A stretch of 43,667 bases of DNA from a bacterium (GCA_020631605.1 JAHDGZ010000007.1:1-43667); one strand, 5' to 3'; numbered from the stretch's first letter, positions 31,137 to 43,390 are shown. Numbers and translations are program-made. Notes: a model not told the origin generated them from the letters alone.

Positions 31137-31676
31137 ATGGAAGAAGCAATACAAGTACAACAGCCCTCACAATGACTAGCTATAGCAGCAATGGTCTGTG
31201 CAATAGTCTGACTTATTCTGACACTAACTGTCATAGGTTCTTTTATAGGAGTGCCATTGATGATTATCGCTCTTGTTTTAGGTATCGTTTCCTTGGTACT
31301 GAAGAAGTGATGAAAATGAATGGCAATTACTTGAGTAGTCATCTGATTGCTATGAGTGATATGAGTAGTTGTTGCAGGATATTTTGTAGGTAATATTGCT
31401 CAGGATGTATTTCCTATGGTAACAGACTTTGCTGAAGAAATGGAAACAATTGTGGAGAACGATCCAGAGTTAGCTCAGTTGATGGAAGATCCTTATTTTC
31501 AAAAGAAAGTAGAAAATTTAACGGAGGAAAAACTCATAGAAGAATTTGCGAATATTGGTGAAGATGATTTTGATATGGATCAACTCCCTTGAGTAGTAGA
31601 ACGTGCACTGGAAACATACAAGGAATCTCTAGAAGAACTAAAGGTAGAACATGTGCAAGATGAAGCAATAGAGTAA
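31137..31676 (+). CDS. Small membrane protein with DUF4190-like helices and acidic tail, 179 aa
   Basis: ATG 31137, TAA 31674-31676. Residues about 13-90 hold three hydrophobic Gly-rich helices (LAIAAMVCAIVGLILTLTV, VPLMIIALVLGIVSLVL, AITGVVIGLLGVIGVVVAGY) of the kind found in DUF4190 proteins, where 'lai.slvlgiig' pairs occur. Several glycines are TGA. The remaining 90 residues are acidic and helical (ENDPELAQLMED, then EEKLIEEFANI). Function unknown; it may be co-transcribed with htpX (52-base gap) and pyrH (28-base gap). Confidence 0.8.
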
Positions 31677-31704
31677 TTTTCATTTAGTTAAATGGACACC
31701 CATC

Positions 31705-32403
31705 ATGGAGTGAAAAAAGAGAATATTTCTGAAAATCTCAGGGGAAGCTTTGGGTGGAGAGAAAAAGGATGGTATTGATCATGACTATATTAGGAAGCTC
31801 AGTCATGACATACAAGAAATCCAAGATGCATGATTCCAGATAGCATTGATGGTGGGAGCATGAAACATTTTCCGCTGACGTGAAGAGTGAAGATGAATTG
31901 ATCCTGCAATAGGTCATTATTCAGGGATGCTTGCTTGAATCATCAATAGCCTCAATGTACAAAATATTATGTTTCAAGAGTGACTACAGTCATCTGTGTT
32001 CAGTGCAGTTCACATCCCGAGAATGCTGAAAACTTTTAATAAAATTGCAGCAATCAGAAGGCTTGAGTGAGGCACTATTATTATCTGTGCAGGTTGATCA
32101 GGGAATCCATTCTGTTCCCATGATTTATGATCAGTAATTAGAGCTCTTGAGTTGGATTGTGAGATTGTCATCAAGTGCACAAATGTTGATGGTGTCTATG
32201 ACAAGAATCCTCAGAAACACTCAGATGCAAAAAAATATAAGACTATCAGCTACGCTGAAGCAATGGAAAAAGGACTTAAGGTAATGGACCTTAGTGCGTT
32301 TGGTATGGCTAGTGAAAACAATTTACCAACATTTGTCTGTCATATAGATGATATGACCAAATGTATCACATGACGAGACCATGGTACTATGATAACAAAT
32401 TAG
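31705..32403 (+). CDS. pyrH: UMP kinase PyrH, 232 aa
   Basis: PyrH phosphorylates UMP to UDP. ATG 31705 gives MEGKKRIFLKISGEALGG, the amino-acid-kinase phosphate loop. VGAGNIFRGRE follows near residue 52, and IICAGGSGNPFCSHD near 140 corresponds to the usual 'if.gGtGnPffTTD', with Ser-His in place of Thr-Thr. KCTNVDGVYDKNPQKH is the conserved nucleotide-binding loop. The length is normal. The stop codon overlaps the end of the convergent DciA-like gene by 4 bases. UDP is the entry to UTP, CTP and the UDP-sugars needed by MurC-dependent wall synthesis in this window. Confidence 0.95.
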
Positions 32404-32675
32404 AGCAGTCTAATGCTTTTGATTGTTTCGTTAAAATCTTGTTGTTTTAGGTAATCATTAAGAGTTGAGAGAATCTCAAGTTGTTTCTGATGTATGTCAA
32501 TACGTAGACTCTGGTCATATGTTTTGATGAAAATAACGTTATTTTTGACATGCCCATCAATATCATCACGTCACATGATTGTGTTGATTTTTTTTATAAC
32601 CATGGTTCCTAATACAACTTTATCAAGTTTTTGTTGCTTGAGGCGCCTAATAAAAAGCTTGCGAATACTAGACAT
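32400..32675 (-). CDS. Small DciA/DUF721-like protein, 91 aa
   Basis: ATG 32675-32673 to TAA 32402-32400 with one TGA=Gly. The C-terminal half (HVKNNVIFIKTYDQSLRIDI, then HQKQLEILSTLND) has the pattern of the DciA/DUF721 core 'l.v.v.ssaw..eL......ll..ln', ending in a short basic strand. DciA helps load the replicative helicase in bacteria without DnaC. The frame is open further upstream to 32843, but those residues look non-coding, so the internal ATG was chosen. The family call is tentative. Confidence 0.55.
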
Positions 32676-32725
32676 AGGTAGACATGATGCTAAATATTTC
32701 CAGATCATACAGAAACAACTAGCAT

Positions 32726-32753
32726 TTGCAATTACTGACACCCTAGCTATACA
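32726..32753 (+). promoter_or_regulatory. Candidate pnp promoter
   Basis: TTGCAA (32726-32731), spacer 16, TATACA (32748-32753). The start near 32760 would give a leader of about 105 bases before pnp, containing a weak CTTC/GAAG hairpin (32819-32837). Confidence 0.45.
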
Positions 32754-32864
32754 TTTACTAGTGGCATTTATCGTCTTGAGTGGAAGCAAAGATCTGTAGC
32801 TAAGGTACACTTCTTTTCCTTCGTTCAGGATGAAGCCCTGTCTTTATCTAATGACAATATACTC

Positions 32865-35006
32865 ATGACAATTGCAACCAGACAGTTTGACGAGGTCAAA
32901 CAAGATTTTGCACGATGAAAAGATTCATTGTGATTTAGTACATGAAAAATCGCAGTTATTGCTGATGGTTCTGTGACTATTAGCTTTAACAAAAATGTTT
33001 TTCTTGTCACAGCAGTAATGAATAAAGACCCGGACATGGGAAAAGATTACATGCCATTGATGATAGATTTTAGAGAAAGTTTTTCTGCAGCTGGTAAAAT
33101 TGGTGGAGGTCGTTTTCGTAAGAGAGAGGGTAGACCATCAGATGAAGCTATTCTCTATTCAAGAATGACGGATAGAGCGCTACGCCCTTTGTTCCCTAAA
33201 GGAATGATTAACGATTTAGTGATTTCCTTGTCTCCTTTGTCGTTGGATCTAGATCAGGATCTAGGTGTGATGAGTATCATTGGTGCATCTGTAGCAACAA
33301 CACTTGCAGGTGTCCCATATGCAGGACCAGTAGGTGCAGTGAGAATAGGGTATGTTGATGGTGATTACGTCATCAATCCTACGAAAGAACAAATTGAAAA
33401 AGGAGAGATGAATTTATTGGTTGCTGGACCTCGTGATAGCATCAATATGATAGAAGCAGATGGAAAAGAGGTAGAAAATGATATTCTTGAAAAAGCATGG
33501 GATATCGCGATAGAACATATAAACCAAGTGATAGACTGGCAAGAAGAGTTTACGAAACAAGTGACTATAACAGACAAGTCAGACAAGGTTGCTTTCAATA
33601 AACCTTCAGAAGATCTGATTAGTTGGGTTTCGACAATACTCACGGATGATGAACTAACAGTAGTGACAAGAAAAGACACAAGAAAAGAAGATTTTGGTGA
33701 AATATATGCAGAGTTGGAGACCAAGGTTTTCGATGCATGAGCTGATAAGATGGCCAATGATGAAACAGGGGAATACACTAAGCATAATATCAAAACAGCA
33801 GTATTCACGGTGTTGAAAAAGTATATCAGAAAAAATACTATTAATGATGCAGTACGTTTGGATGGGAGAAGTCCTCTCGAAATTAGACCGCTCTATTGTG
33901 AAGTCGACATTGTCCCACAAGTACATGGAACAGCATTGTTTTGGAGAGGAGATACACAGGTACTAGCAAGTACCACTCTTGGATCACCGAGTGACGGTCA
34001 GCTCAAAGATACAATGGAAGCTAGTGATGAGACAGATACATTTATCCATCACTATAACTTCCCACCTTTTTCTGTAAATGATGCGAGAGGTACAAGAGGA
34101 GCATGACGTAGGGAGATAGGTCACGGAAAACTTGCTGAAAAAGCACTAGAGTACATGATACCAGCCAAGGAGGTTTTCCCTTATGTAGTTCGTGTGGTTT
34201 CAGACTGTATGTGATCAGGTGGTTCAACATCTATGTGATCAGTATGTGCATCAACCATGAGTTTGATGGCAGCATGAGTGCCTATCAAGGAACCGGTAAG
34301 TGGAATTGCTATGTGATTGATGACAGAGCTTGATGCAGCTGGTAAAGTAGAAAAATACCAAGTACTAGATGATATCATGGGGACAGAAGATTTCACAGGG
34401 GATATGGACTTCAAGATCGCAGGAACAAAAAATGGGATGACAGCAATTCAGTTAGATACTAAACTTCATGGAATTCCTGTTTCTATTATCAAAGAAACAA
34501 TGACCAGAGGAAACAAAGGAAGATTAGATATCCTTGACTTCATGCTGAAGACGATAGACCAACCAAGAGGAGCGGTTTCAGAATGGGCGCCAAAGATCGA
34601 AGTAATGCAGATAAATCCAGATAAAATCAAAGAAGTGATCGGTCGTGGATGAGAAAATATTAATAAGATAATCGAGTTGGCTGACGGCATCAAGATTGAT
34701 ATCGATGAAGACGGAACTATCTTTATGACTCACCAAGAAGCTTCTGCTATCGCAAAAGCGAAGAAGATGATAGAAGATATCGCAGTAGAATTGGAGCCTG
34801 GAACGAAACATGCTGCCAAGATATCAAGAGTAGAAAAATATGGAGTGTTTATTAAATTATCAAATGGAAAGTGAGGTCTCGTGCATGTATCTAAGCTATG
34901 AGCATGAGTATCTGATCCTACAGCTAAATTCAAAGAAGGTGAGGCTATTGACGTGATCTACAATGGAACAGACAATCAATGAAGAATGAACTTTGCTAAG
35001 GCATAA
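32865..35006 (+). CDS. pnp: Polynucleotide phosphorylase PNPase, 713 aa
   Basis: PNPase degrades RNA 3' to 5' using phosphate. ATG 32865; TAA 35004-35006. Two RNase PH domains are seen: the first with [20 protein letters not shown] and [11 protein letters not shown], the second with [52 protein letters not shown], and the catalytic-site region [19 protein letters not shown] domain (VIGRGGENINKII, residue about 592) and an S1 domain ([16 protein letters not shown]) close the protein. Length and order are those of bacterial PNPase. About ten conserved glycines are TGA. A terminator follows. Confidence 0.97.
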
Positions 35007-35027
35007 AGAAAGTACAATAGTAGAAAG

Positions 35028-35059
35028 AAAAAACACAACCAGCAATGGGGGTGTTTTTT
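35028..35059 (+). terminator. Terminator after pnp
   Basis: AAAAAACAC (35028-35036) pairs with GTGTTTTTT (35051-35059), with an inner CC/GG extension, and ends in a T-run. Confidence 0.8.
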
Positions 35060-35086
35060 GCTTTTTTAAAGAAAAAGTAATATAAT
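35058..35086 (+). promoter_or_regulatory. Promoter of the 109-aa / 1947-aa gene pair
   Basis: TTGCTT (35058-35063), spacer 17, perfect TATAAT (35081-35086). The -35 shares bases with the pnp terminator's T-run. The first ATG is 32 bases downstream of the -10. Confidence 0.5.
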
Positions 35087-35117
35087 TAGATAATATTTAG
35101 TAAGTTTATGCAACATC

Positions 35118-35447
35118 ATGCAAAAAGACCGAGAACTAATTGGCATAGGACAGAAGAGGAAGGCTGTGAATCGATTTATGACTGAAAAAGTTTTATTGAC
35201 GTGAGTCAATATTGATCTCCTAGAAGATGATGTAGTTGAACTAATATTCTCGCTTATGATCGAGCAAGATCAACAAGAAAGAGAAAAAATACGAAAAATA
35301 CTATCGCAAAAGTGATGAGCGCTTGTAAATGAGTTTAAGCATGCAAAATCAGCTATGCTAACATATATGAAAAAACTCAATGAAATAGTGAGTGATTATC
35401 AAGAAAAAGAAGAGATAGAGGTACTAGAAAAGGCAATGAAAGAATAG
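35118..35447 (+). CDS. Small charged helical protein, 109 aa
   Basis: ATG 35118 and TAG 35445-35447. It is entirely helical and rich in Lys and Glu, with heptad-like stretches (LMIEQDQQEREKIRKILSQK and EIVSDYQEKEEIEVLEKAM). No signal peptide, membrane segment or known motif. An earlier ATG at 35108 is in another frame that stops early. It lies 24 bases upstream of the 1947-aa gene, most likely in one operon, and could be a partner of that protein. Confidence 0.75.
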
Positions 35448-35471
35448 TATTTACTTGTAAGATCAACTGAA

Positions 35472-38400
35472 ATGAAATTAGAAAATAAAGATAAAAGCAC
35501 CATCAGTAGTGAACTAAAAAAAGAGCATAAATCTTTCACCGATGGAAACTGGTATGCCGATGAGATGTTTAAGGCTTCAGAGTCTCTAACCAATAAGTAT
35601 GATGCAAATTTTCAAGATAAATTACTAGAGTTAGATGAATGTGGTATTGCAGATGAAGAAAAGACAGAATTAGTAAATGAAAGAAATGATCTCAGAGATA
35701 AGCTTAAGGTCATGACTGCATCCTTAGGGACCTACGAGTGGACTTTTAAACATAGTCAAGTTATTGATGACTTGGCCTGAGCTATAGACGTCTGGGAGAA
35801 TGAGATGATTAGAGCTATAGGTGATATAGAAGAAACACAAAGAGTGCAAGACAAGGTAGATCAGGTGCATTCAGAAGTAGAATATATACAAGAAAAAAAA
35901 GAAAAAAATTATATGAATCAAAATGCAGATTGATCGTATACTCTCACGAAAGAGACAAATAGACCAAAGATACATGAAGTGTTAGGCAAAATGATCCAGC
36001 CATGACAATATTGGGAGGTTGATTATGCTGGTGTTCAAGAGCATAATCCAAGCTTGTATAAGAGAATGGTTGCCGCTATTTGATCGGAGAAGTGTATGAT
36101 TACCTACGGTGAAGATGCGAAAGGAAACAAAAACACATTTGTTTTGATCAATGCTCAGACACAAGAAAAGCTATCTCAAAGAGCACTGATTCGAGAGTGA
36201 CTCAAACTAACTCCATGAGCAGTTATGCAATGAAATGCACGTAAAGCTTTGAGTAAAGGAGAAAGAGAGGAAAATCTTAATGATGAGAAGAAGATGTCAG
36301 CAGAAATTATAAAGGACAATTCACTACGAGAAGAGGAAATTAACTTAGCTAAGGACAAGAATATCTGATGAGAGTTGTATGCAAAATTACTAGAAGCATC
36401 GAAGAGTGACGAGAGTATATACAATGACTTTTTCGTCAAAACTAGTCAAAGATTAGATGATATTGTTCAGTCTTATTTGCCATTGGGCTATGAGTTGCAG
36501 GTAGAGCCTGTATCCAAGGATGGAAATTACTCAGCGCTTATGGAGGTTCATTTGATTAGAGATGGATCCGAGACTACAATATTTATATGGAACAATAAGG
36601 CTGATCTATGAAACAATAAATTATATGACATATTGGATGTAAATGAATGAGATTACAAACAATATTTAACCGCATTACTACAAAAAAAGTGGTCAGAGGC
36701 AGAAAGCACACTTGCTCCAAGAAAAAGGCTTGTAAAGGAACTCACTAGCGAGCAAATGAAAGAAATGCTCTCACCAGATCAGAAAGAAAAAGCTACCTAT
36801 GGACTACAAAATTTAAAAAAGATTGTGAAAAGCTTAAGAGTTGAGACCGGTGCGACATGGTTGGATGATGATCAAGAGCTTGTAGTGTTGTTACACAATA
36901 TACAAGATATACAATTTACGATAGATCAATGAGTAACTACAGAGCAACTGTCTGATATGATGGATTGATTATGAGAGTTGTGTCGAACATATATCAATTG
37001 GGATATGGGTATTCCACAGTCTTGATTTTCTTCTTTATCACAGACAAAAATGTCTCTTAATGAGTTGATGTCAGCAGATAGAGGAAGACAAATAGAGATT
37101 TTGAGAAACTTTGGAGAGTCACAATCTATCTGATCAAATACACACACAAGTTATATAGCTGAAGATATCATTGCTCTTGATGATTTTGAAATAAGTGAAA
37201 GAGAATATAATGACTGTTTGGTTGCCATAGGAAAGAATCTGACACTCTGAGAGTCTGACATGCCACTACTAGATGATAATCCTAAGAAATTACTCATAGA
37301 TAGTTTTTATGCTACGAGAGATGGGAAGTGAGTATTCAATCTACTACTAGAGAATAATATGTTGCCTGAGTGAGCAACATTTGAAGATGATGACATAAAT
37401 GAACTTTGTACTGAATTGTTTACATGATTTCAGGAGAAGGAAGAGTCAATTAACTCATGTGAAATAGGTGTCGAAGAACAGTTACAATCATATAAAAAAC
37501 AGAAAAATGTGATCCTAGCGAAGGATAATCCATCAGAAGAGGAATTAGCGTTAGTAAGTTATATTGGTATCATCGAGGAACATCCAGAAGAGATTTTGTG
37601 AATAGCATCAAAAGAGTCTATAGAGCTAACAAAATATTGAGGTGTAGACATGCTTGTGAAATCTTCCGTAGTGCCACGAGCAGCAAAAAGTGCTTGAGAT
37701 ACATCAAACGAAATATTTGACGATATCAAAGGAGTAGGTAGATGGTATGAATTTTGGAATCTTTCAGACGAGAATGCAGTGAAGACACAAGCATTTGTTA
37801 CAGCACTAGCCGAAGAAATTGCTATCATGGTAGTAGTTGCAGCACTGGTTGCATCATGAGTTGGTGCTCCTGCATGAGCAGCCTTGATGGCATGAAGAGT
37901 AGCTAGATGGTGATCCAGAGCGAGAAAGGTGGTGTCTCTAGCAAGACCAAGTAAGTATATACAAAAAATGCGTCAGTTGAAGTGGGTAAAAAACTTAAAG
38001 ACACCAAATGTGGTAAGAAAAATCTGAAATAGCAAACTGGTTAACAATAAGGTATGAAGATGGGCATGAAGACATGTGGATGACTTTGGACTTGCTGTAG
38101 ATAGAGGAATTGTTCACACAATGATATCCAATACCTATAGATGAGAGTGGGACAAAGATTTTGATCAACATTTGGTAAGTGTACTCAAAAACACATGACT
38201 ATATTTTGCGCTATGAGTGGCTGGGACATCTATGAAAACTGGATCACTACAAAAGTTCTGTTCAAGCAGATGATGGATAAAAACAGTTGAGCAATGAGGG
38301 AAACAAGTACCAAAGTTAACAGGAAAGGCGACGATAACTCAAGTGTTTGCAGAAGAGTTGATTATGAATCCAGTAGATATTATTGTGGACTGAACATTGT

Positions 38401-41315
38401 GAGATTGAATCAATATGCAGTCAGTCTATCAAAATCTTGGTTTATGAATCGCTCTTTGATTATTGCCTTGAGTCAAGAGTCTTATTATCAAAGATAAGTC
38501 TATTGAGGTCAATGGAACAGCGTTTAGTCTTCAGGAAGCCAATAATCTTGTCTGAGACTTAGCTGCAAGAAAATGACAAGAGTGAGTCTATGGAAGAGAT
38601 GCAACATTAGATCAATTACAATGAGAAAAAAAGAGATTAGAGGAAAGATTAAAAGATGAAACCAATCCGAAAAAGAAAGAAATCATGAAAAAAGTCATTG
38701 AGTGATTTGAAAGACGTATCAAAGAGCATCCTGTGAAATCAAAAGAGAGGTTACTCGAAATGAATCAAAAAATTTATCAAAAAAGAATGGAGAAAGCAGA
38801 TTTAGAGTCGAGACTAAGATCTCGCTTATTGGTTGAAGCTAATGCCTCCAAACGAGAAAATATACCAGTTAATAAGCTTAATGACTTTAATGCATGAGAT
38901 ATAGTTGTTTCAAAAAATGGAAAAAAATGAATAGTAGTCTGAAAAAATCTTACCACAAAAGAGGTCTTAGTGAAGTATGATGGCTGAGGTCAACTTGCTA
39001 CCAAAGTGGCAAATGTTAAAATTAGTAAAAAAAGGTTGAAGTGAACAAAGCTCACAGTTAACTGAAAATTTCAAGAGAAAAAACGAGAGAATCTACCAAC
39101 CAAGAAACTTAATGATTTTGAGGTATGAGATGTAGTAGTTTCAAGGAAGGGAAAAGAATGAGTAGTAGTATGAAAGAATCATGCAACAAATGAGATCTTG
39201 GTAAAATATGATGATTGAGGTCAAATTGCTACGTGAGTTCTAAATATGAAAATAGCAGAAAAAGTAGGGGTTAGAAAAAAAGTAGCTAAATCCCCTGAAG
39301 TGAAAAATCTAAGAGACAAGATAGAAAAACTAAATGAGGAGATAAAAAGATTAGAAGATAAAGCTCGAGAGCTGGATGCAGCATCAAGGAGAACTCCAGA
39401 CCAACCGTATAGAGTAGAAGAACCACCAATTGCTCAAAGTGTCGTTGATCAAAGAAAACAAGAGATTCGAGTAAGGTTACAGAATAGATATAAAAAAGAG
39501 TATTCGCTAGCGCAGAAGAGAGTTACCTTATTTGGTGCAGAAGACTTAGGACCAGCATGGGAAAAACTAGTGATGAATAATGCTGAGTGAATGACAAGGG
39601 CTGACATTAAAATTATTCAAAGACAGGTGTGAATTGTTGGGAAATGAGTAGATGGAATTTTGGGTCCAAACACGCTAAAAAAAATAGAAGACTATTTGAT
39701 CTTGAGGGATAAAGCTCTAAGTCCATTGTTGCCAAACAACAAGATTCCAGAGACACCATGACAACTGAGACAACTTTTGGAGAACATTCAAAGCTATCTA
39801 GGGAAGAAATGGGAGTGACTAAAAAGAAGTGTAAGACAATCAATTGCAGGACTTCTGTTGATTCTCAAGTTGAGGTTTTGAAAAATGAAAACCAAGAATT
39901 CTCAGTTAGAAAAAGATCTCTCTAAAACAATAGACGATGTTGACAATGCTGAGGCAATAGAAGATGCCTTTGAGATAACATGAGGAGATGTGAATATTAC
40001 TCAGGGTGCAGAAAATGTTGTTAGAGGCCTTTCTCCAGAAGATCAACTAAAGATAGTTAAGATTGAGAGTGAAATTAAGCTTTTAGAGAAACAAAGAAGA
40101 GACGTGTTTGATTCTCGCAAAAATAAACCACTTTCTTCATTGATGATGGAGGCTTGAATCAAAAAGGGCCACAAGCTATCAAAGGCTTGAGATACGAGTG
40201 GTAAATACAAAATCATAGAAATTAGCAATACAGGTGTGAAAGTGTTCAATGAAAAAACAAGAGATGTATCACAGATATCATGAACCAAAGATTTTGTAGA
40301 TTGATGATGGAGAGTGGTTAATCAGAAGAGTCAGGCAAAGTTTGACACAGCATTGAAAAATAATCAAAAGATACCTTCACTGCAGTCGTTGCAAAACAAA
40401 AAGACCAAGTTGGAGCAGGATTTGAAATACTTGAGGTCAGAGTTGCTCAAGATTGAGTGAAACAACAGTCCTTCTATGAATCGTTACTTTAGAGACAATG
40501 TTCAGAAGTTGCATGGAAAAAATCTCTATCATGATGGAGTCAAATTTAGAGCAAGAGTTATAAATCAGACATTGCATCTGAAAAAGGCTGATGGAAATGA
40601 AAATAGAACAATGTCATCTTTTTCTGAGTTGGCTAGTTCAGGTTATCTAATGTTTGGGCCACAAGGGGCAAATAGTAGAACTACACTCAGTGATGCAGAA
40701 ATAAAAGATCATGCACTACTAAAATGATTGGTTGATGGTGAGAGTAAACATATGACCGAAAGAGCAAGCAATAAAACAGAACTTCAGAATGAGATAGATA
40801 CTAAGAATGAAGAGCTAGCAAAGGTTAATGAATTGTATATAGAGTCAAAAGCAGTAGACACAAAGAATAAAAAGATAGCTAATGATGCCGCAGAGATAAC
40901 TAAAAAGATTAATGAGAAGAAGAAAGAAATTGATTCGATAAAAGACTGAAAACAAACAGCAAAGAAGGGAGCTATTGAATCATCACCAGATAGTAAAGTG
41001 GATGAGATTGTAAAAGATGTTACTGGTTTGGTAGATGCTTTAGAGAGTAGACTATTGGATCTAGAATGAGGAGCAAGAATCGATGAACGGAATCATTTTG
41101 GAGATATGTTGAGAGATGCTAGAAACAATATTGATGAGCAGAGAATATCACTAGAATGAGCTGGTACAAGTGGTGAGGTACTTGATAATGCTCAAAAGAG
41201 AATAGATGAGTTAACTAAACGTTATGAACAACCTGAAAGTGTCTTACCTCCAGCCGAAGTTAACCAAGGTAGCGCAGCTGTTGAGGGAGAGGTAGAAATT
41301 GTGGTTTCCCCTTAA
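35472..41315 (+). CDS. Very large unknown protein with peptidoglycan-binding-like motif, 1947 aa
   Basis: ATG 35472 to TAA 41313-41315, a single frame when TGA is Gly. There is no signal peptide. Residues 1-770 are charged and helical. Hydrophobic stretches occur at about 774-810 (EIAIMVVVAALVASGVGAP), 902-920 (TGLYFALGVAGTS) and 987-1006 (LGLGIALGLLPG). Two tandem SH3/KOW-like repeats lie at 1133-1190 and 1210-1267 (LNDFNAGDIVVSKNGKKG, LNDFEVGDVVVSRKGKEG). At 1373-1409 is a peptidoglycan-binding-1-like motif, IIQRQVGIVGKGVDGILGP followed by NT. The last 500 residues hold coiled coils (TELQNEIDTKNEELAKVNEL). I do not know the family; the motifs suggest an envelope-associated structural protein. 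Confidence 0.8.
38868..39272 (+). repeat. Tandem SH3/KOW-like repeat inside the 1947-aa protein
   Basis: Two copies, 38868-39041 and 39099-39272, offset by 77 codons. Shared pattern: K-LNDF..GD-[IV]VVS..GK.G-[IV]VVGKN..T.E-[IV]LVKYD.GGQ-[LI]AT. Several glycines in both copies are TGA. Confidence 0.85.
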
Positions 41316-41342
41316 TGCCTCTAGATGGATGTAGTATATGAT

Positions 41343-41374
41343 AAAAAAGAGAGCTTGTCAGCTCTCTTTTTTTT
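41343..41374 (+). terminator. Rho-independent terminator after the 1947-aa gene
   Basis: Perfect 13-bp stem AAAAAAGAGAGCT (41343-41355) / AGCTCTCTTTTTT (41360-41372), loop TGTC, then more T. It can also act on the opposite strand for the convergent 98-aa gene. Confidence 0.93.
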
Positions 41375-41401
41375 ATCTTATTATCTTAAACAAAACATGT
41401 A

Positions 41402-41698
41402 TTATGAAATCTGTATGTTGTTTTTTAGAGTAGTTGCACTAGTTTCGCTCTCTGTGTATGCTTCAAGGCTTAGTTCTTTCTCCCAAAATTCATTGGTAGC
41501 ATACGCCATTTCACCTTCCTCCTTATGTGCAAGTGATTCTAAGTCTTTCTCAATTTTTTCTTGATCACCTTTCATGTCAGGAAACTCTTCTGGTCTTTCT
41601 TGCATAAATCCCATCAATTCTTTGAACGATTCATCATCAAGATATTGTAGTGTCTCATCATTCAAATCGAGATTGTGATCAAGTTTTTCAATTCACAT
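41402..41698 (-). CDS. Small acidic protein, 98 aa
   Basis: ATG 41698-41696, second codon TGA (Gly), TAA 41404-41402. The product begins MGIEKLDHNLDLNDETLQYL and is strongly acidic and helical throughout (EELMGFMQERPEEFPDM-like composition, many Glu and Asp). No membrane segment, signal or known domain. A consensus-like promoter precedes it, which supports a real, well-expressed gene. It is divergent from murC and convergent with the 1947-aa gene. Function unknown. Confidence 0.78.
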
Positions 41699-41739
41699 TG
41701 TATCTTTCTGTCATCATAGAGATAAAATCTATTGATATA

Positions 41740-41768
41740 AATATAGTGTTGAAGATCTATTCTGTCAA
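41740..41768 (-). promoter_or_regulatory. Promoter of the small acidic protein gene
   Basis: On the minus strand, perfect TTGACA (41768-41763), spacer 17, TATATT (41745-41740). The start near 41733 leaves a leader of about 35 bases. Confidence 0.65.
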
Positions 41769-41856
41769 ATTTTGGAGGTCAAAGAGTAGTCCATAAACTT
41801 GCATGCCGAAACAAAAAACCTAGAGTATATGAAATATTTAGTAATCAAGAAACCAA

Positions 41857-43311
41857 ATGGCATTTCAGTTGAACAATATAGTCTTGGTAGGTATATGATG
41901 AACCGGTATGTCTGCGCTTGCACGTTTGTTTCATCAGACATGATTTACGAACATTGTTGGTATCAACAACAGCAATAACCAAATGACCGATGAGTTGACT
42001 AAGTTGTGAATAGAGATGCGCTTCGAGCATGGTACATATGACGTGCAACCAAATGATGTGGTTATCTATTCAGATATAGAAGCAATCAAACTCACAAAAG
42101 AACTGCAGCAATCATTTGCATACGAAAGCCAGAATCTCAAACATCATCATCGTCCCTGGACATACAATGAGTGTATAGCAGAGATCAGTAAGCTATTTGT
42201 CACAGTAGCAATCACATGAACAAACGGAAAGAGTAGCACGACATGAATGGCTATCAAGGTAACACAAGAGCTATTGCCGAATTTTTGATTATGAATTGTA
42301 TGAGCTTTGTTGGTTGATTATGATAATACGAACCTCATTCTTTCAGAAAAACAAGGAACAAGGAACGATATCCAAAAGTTAGTCACGCAGATGCTCACAG
42401 GGAAATTAGTAGATTCTGCATTGATTAAAAAATATCTTTTCATCTTGGAAGCGTGTGAGCACAAAGAACATATGCTGATGTATGACTATGATCATCTACT
42501 CATCACCAATATTGGATATGATCATCAGGACTACTACACAACCCAAGAGCACTACTATGATGCAATGGTTAAAGCAATCTTGCAATCAAAAAAATCAGTA
42601 GTGGTTCTCAAGGAAGAAAAGAGTATAAGTAAGGCTATTCAGTGATCATCATTGTCTCAAGCATTGCAGAAAGAGGCTATGGAAAAGACTACCTTTGTAG
42701 ATCTTCGACAAGGAAAGTGTGATAGATTGTTTGGTTATCATCGATCATTGAATGGCTGACTCACAAAAGGTTTGTTGAAGCAAATAGCAACCATACAAGA
42801 GGAGAAGATAGATGAATCATTGCAAAGTTTTTCATGATTGTGAAGAAGGATGGAGTTTTTAGGAAAAACCAGTTGATGAGCAAGTGTCTATACAGATTAT
42901 GGACATCATCCTGCTGCGATCAAGCATGCACTTTCATCACTCAAGGAAGAGTTTCCAGACAAACAAATCGTGGCAGTTATCGAACCACATCAAGCACAGA
43001 GGCTCTTGTCGCTTTGGGACTGATTTGGAGAAGTATTCACCGTTGTTGACAAACCATATATGATGCCGGTATATCATGCGAGAGAGTCATTTGATGATAT
43101 TAAACCACTAGCTGACAAAGTTTTCGGTGTTGGAGAGGTGCAATCTTTTACACAATTGCATGCTACAGTAGCGACATCAGTGGGCGCTACCTTAGTAGTA
43201 GAAGAGAGAGAACTTCATCAGATGTTTAACAAGACAAGTAGTGATGACGTTGTGATCGTTTTTTCTGCCTGATTGCTAGATGCAAAAACTAGATCATATT
43301 TTGTATGATAA
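41857..43311 (+). CDS. murC: UDP-N-acetylmuramate-L-alanine ligase MurC, 484 aa
   Basis: MurC adds L-Ala to UDP-MurNAc in peptidoglycan synthesis. ATG 41857 gives MAFQLNNIVLVGIGGTGMSA, the Rossmann loop of the N-terminal UDP-binding domain (both central Gly are TGA). The ATP loop AITGTNGKSSTTG is at about 118-130, the central-domain LEACEHKEHML near 207 replaces the usual 'EaDE.d.sfl', ITNIGYDHQDYY follows, and the C-terminal domain shows VYTDYGHHPAAIKHAL and AVIEPHQAQRL. The last sense codon is TGA. An ATG at 41829 opens a different frame. A wall ligase fits the peptidoglycan-binding-like motif in the neighbouring large protein. Confidence 0.94.
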
Positions 43312-43390
43312 CAAGCGAGAAAACTTGCATTTAGAAGCGATAAGTGTAGGTTACATCTAAAGATATTTTACTCAATTGTGAATCAAAAAA

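Noticed and set aside
32676-32843. N-terminal extension of the DciA-like protein to the upstream GTG
   Set aside because: The added residues have a Cys/Ser/Leu-rich, non-coding-like composition and overlap the candidate pnp promoter; the internal ATG gives a typical small protein.
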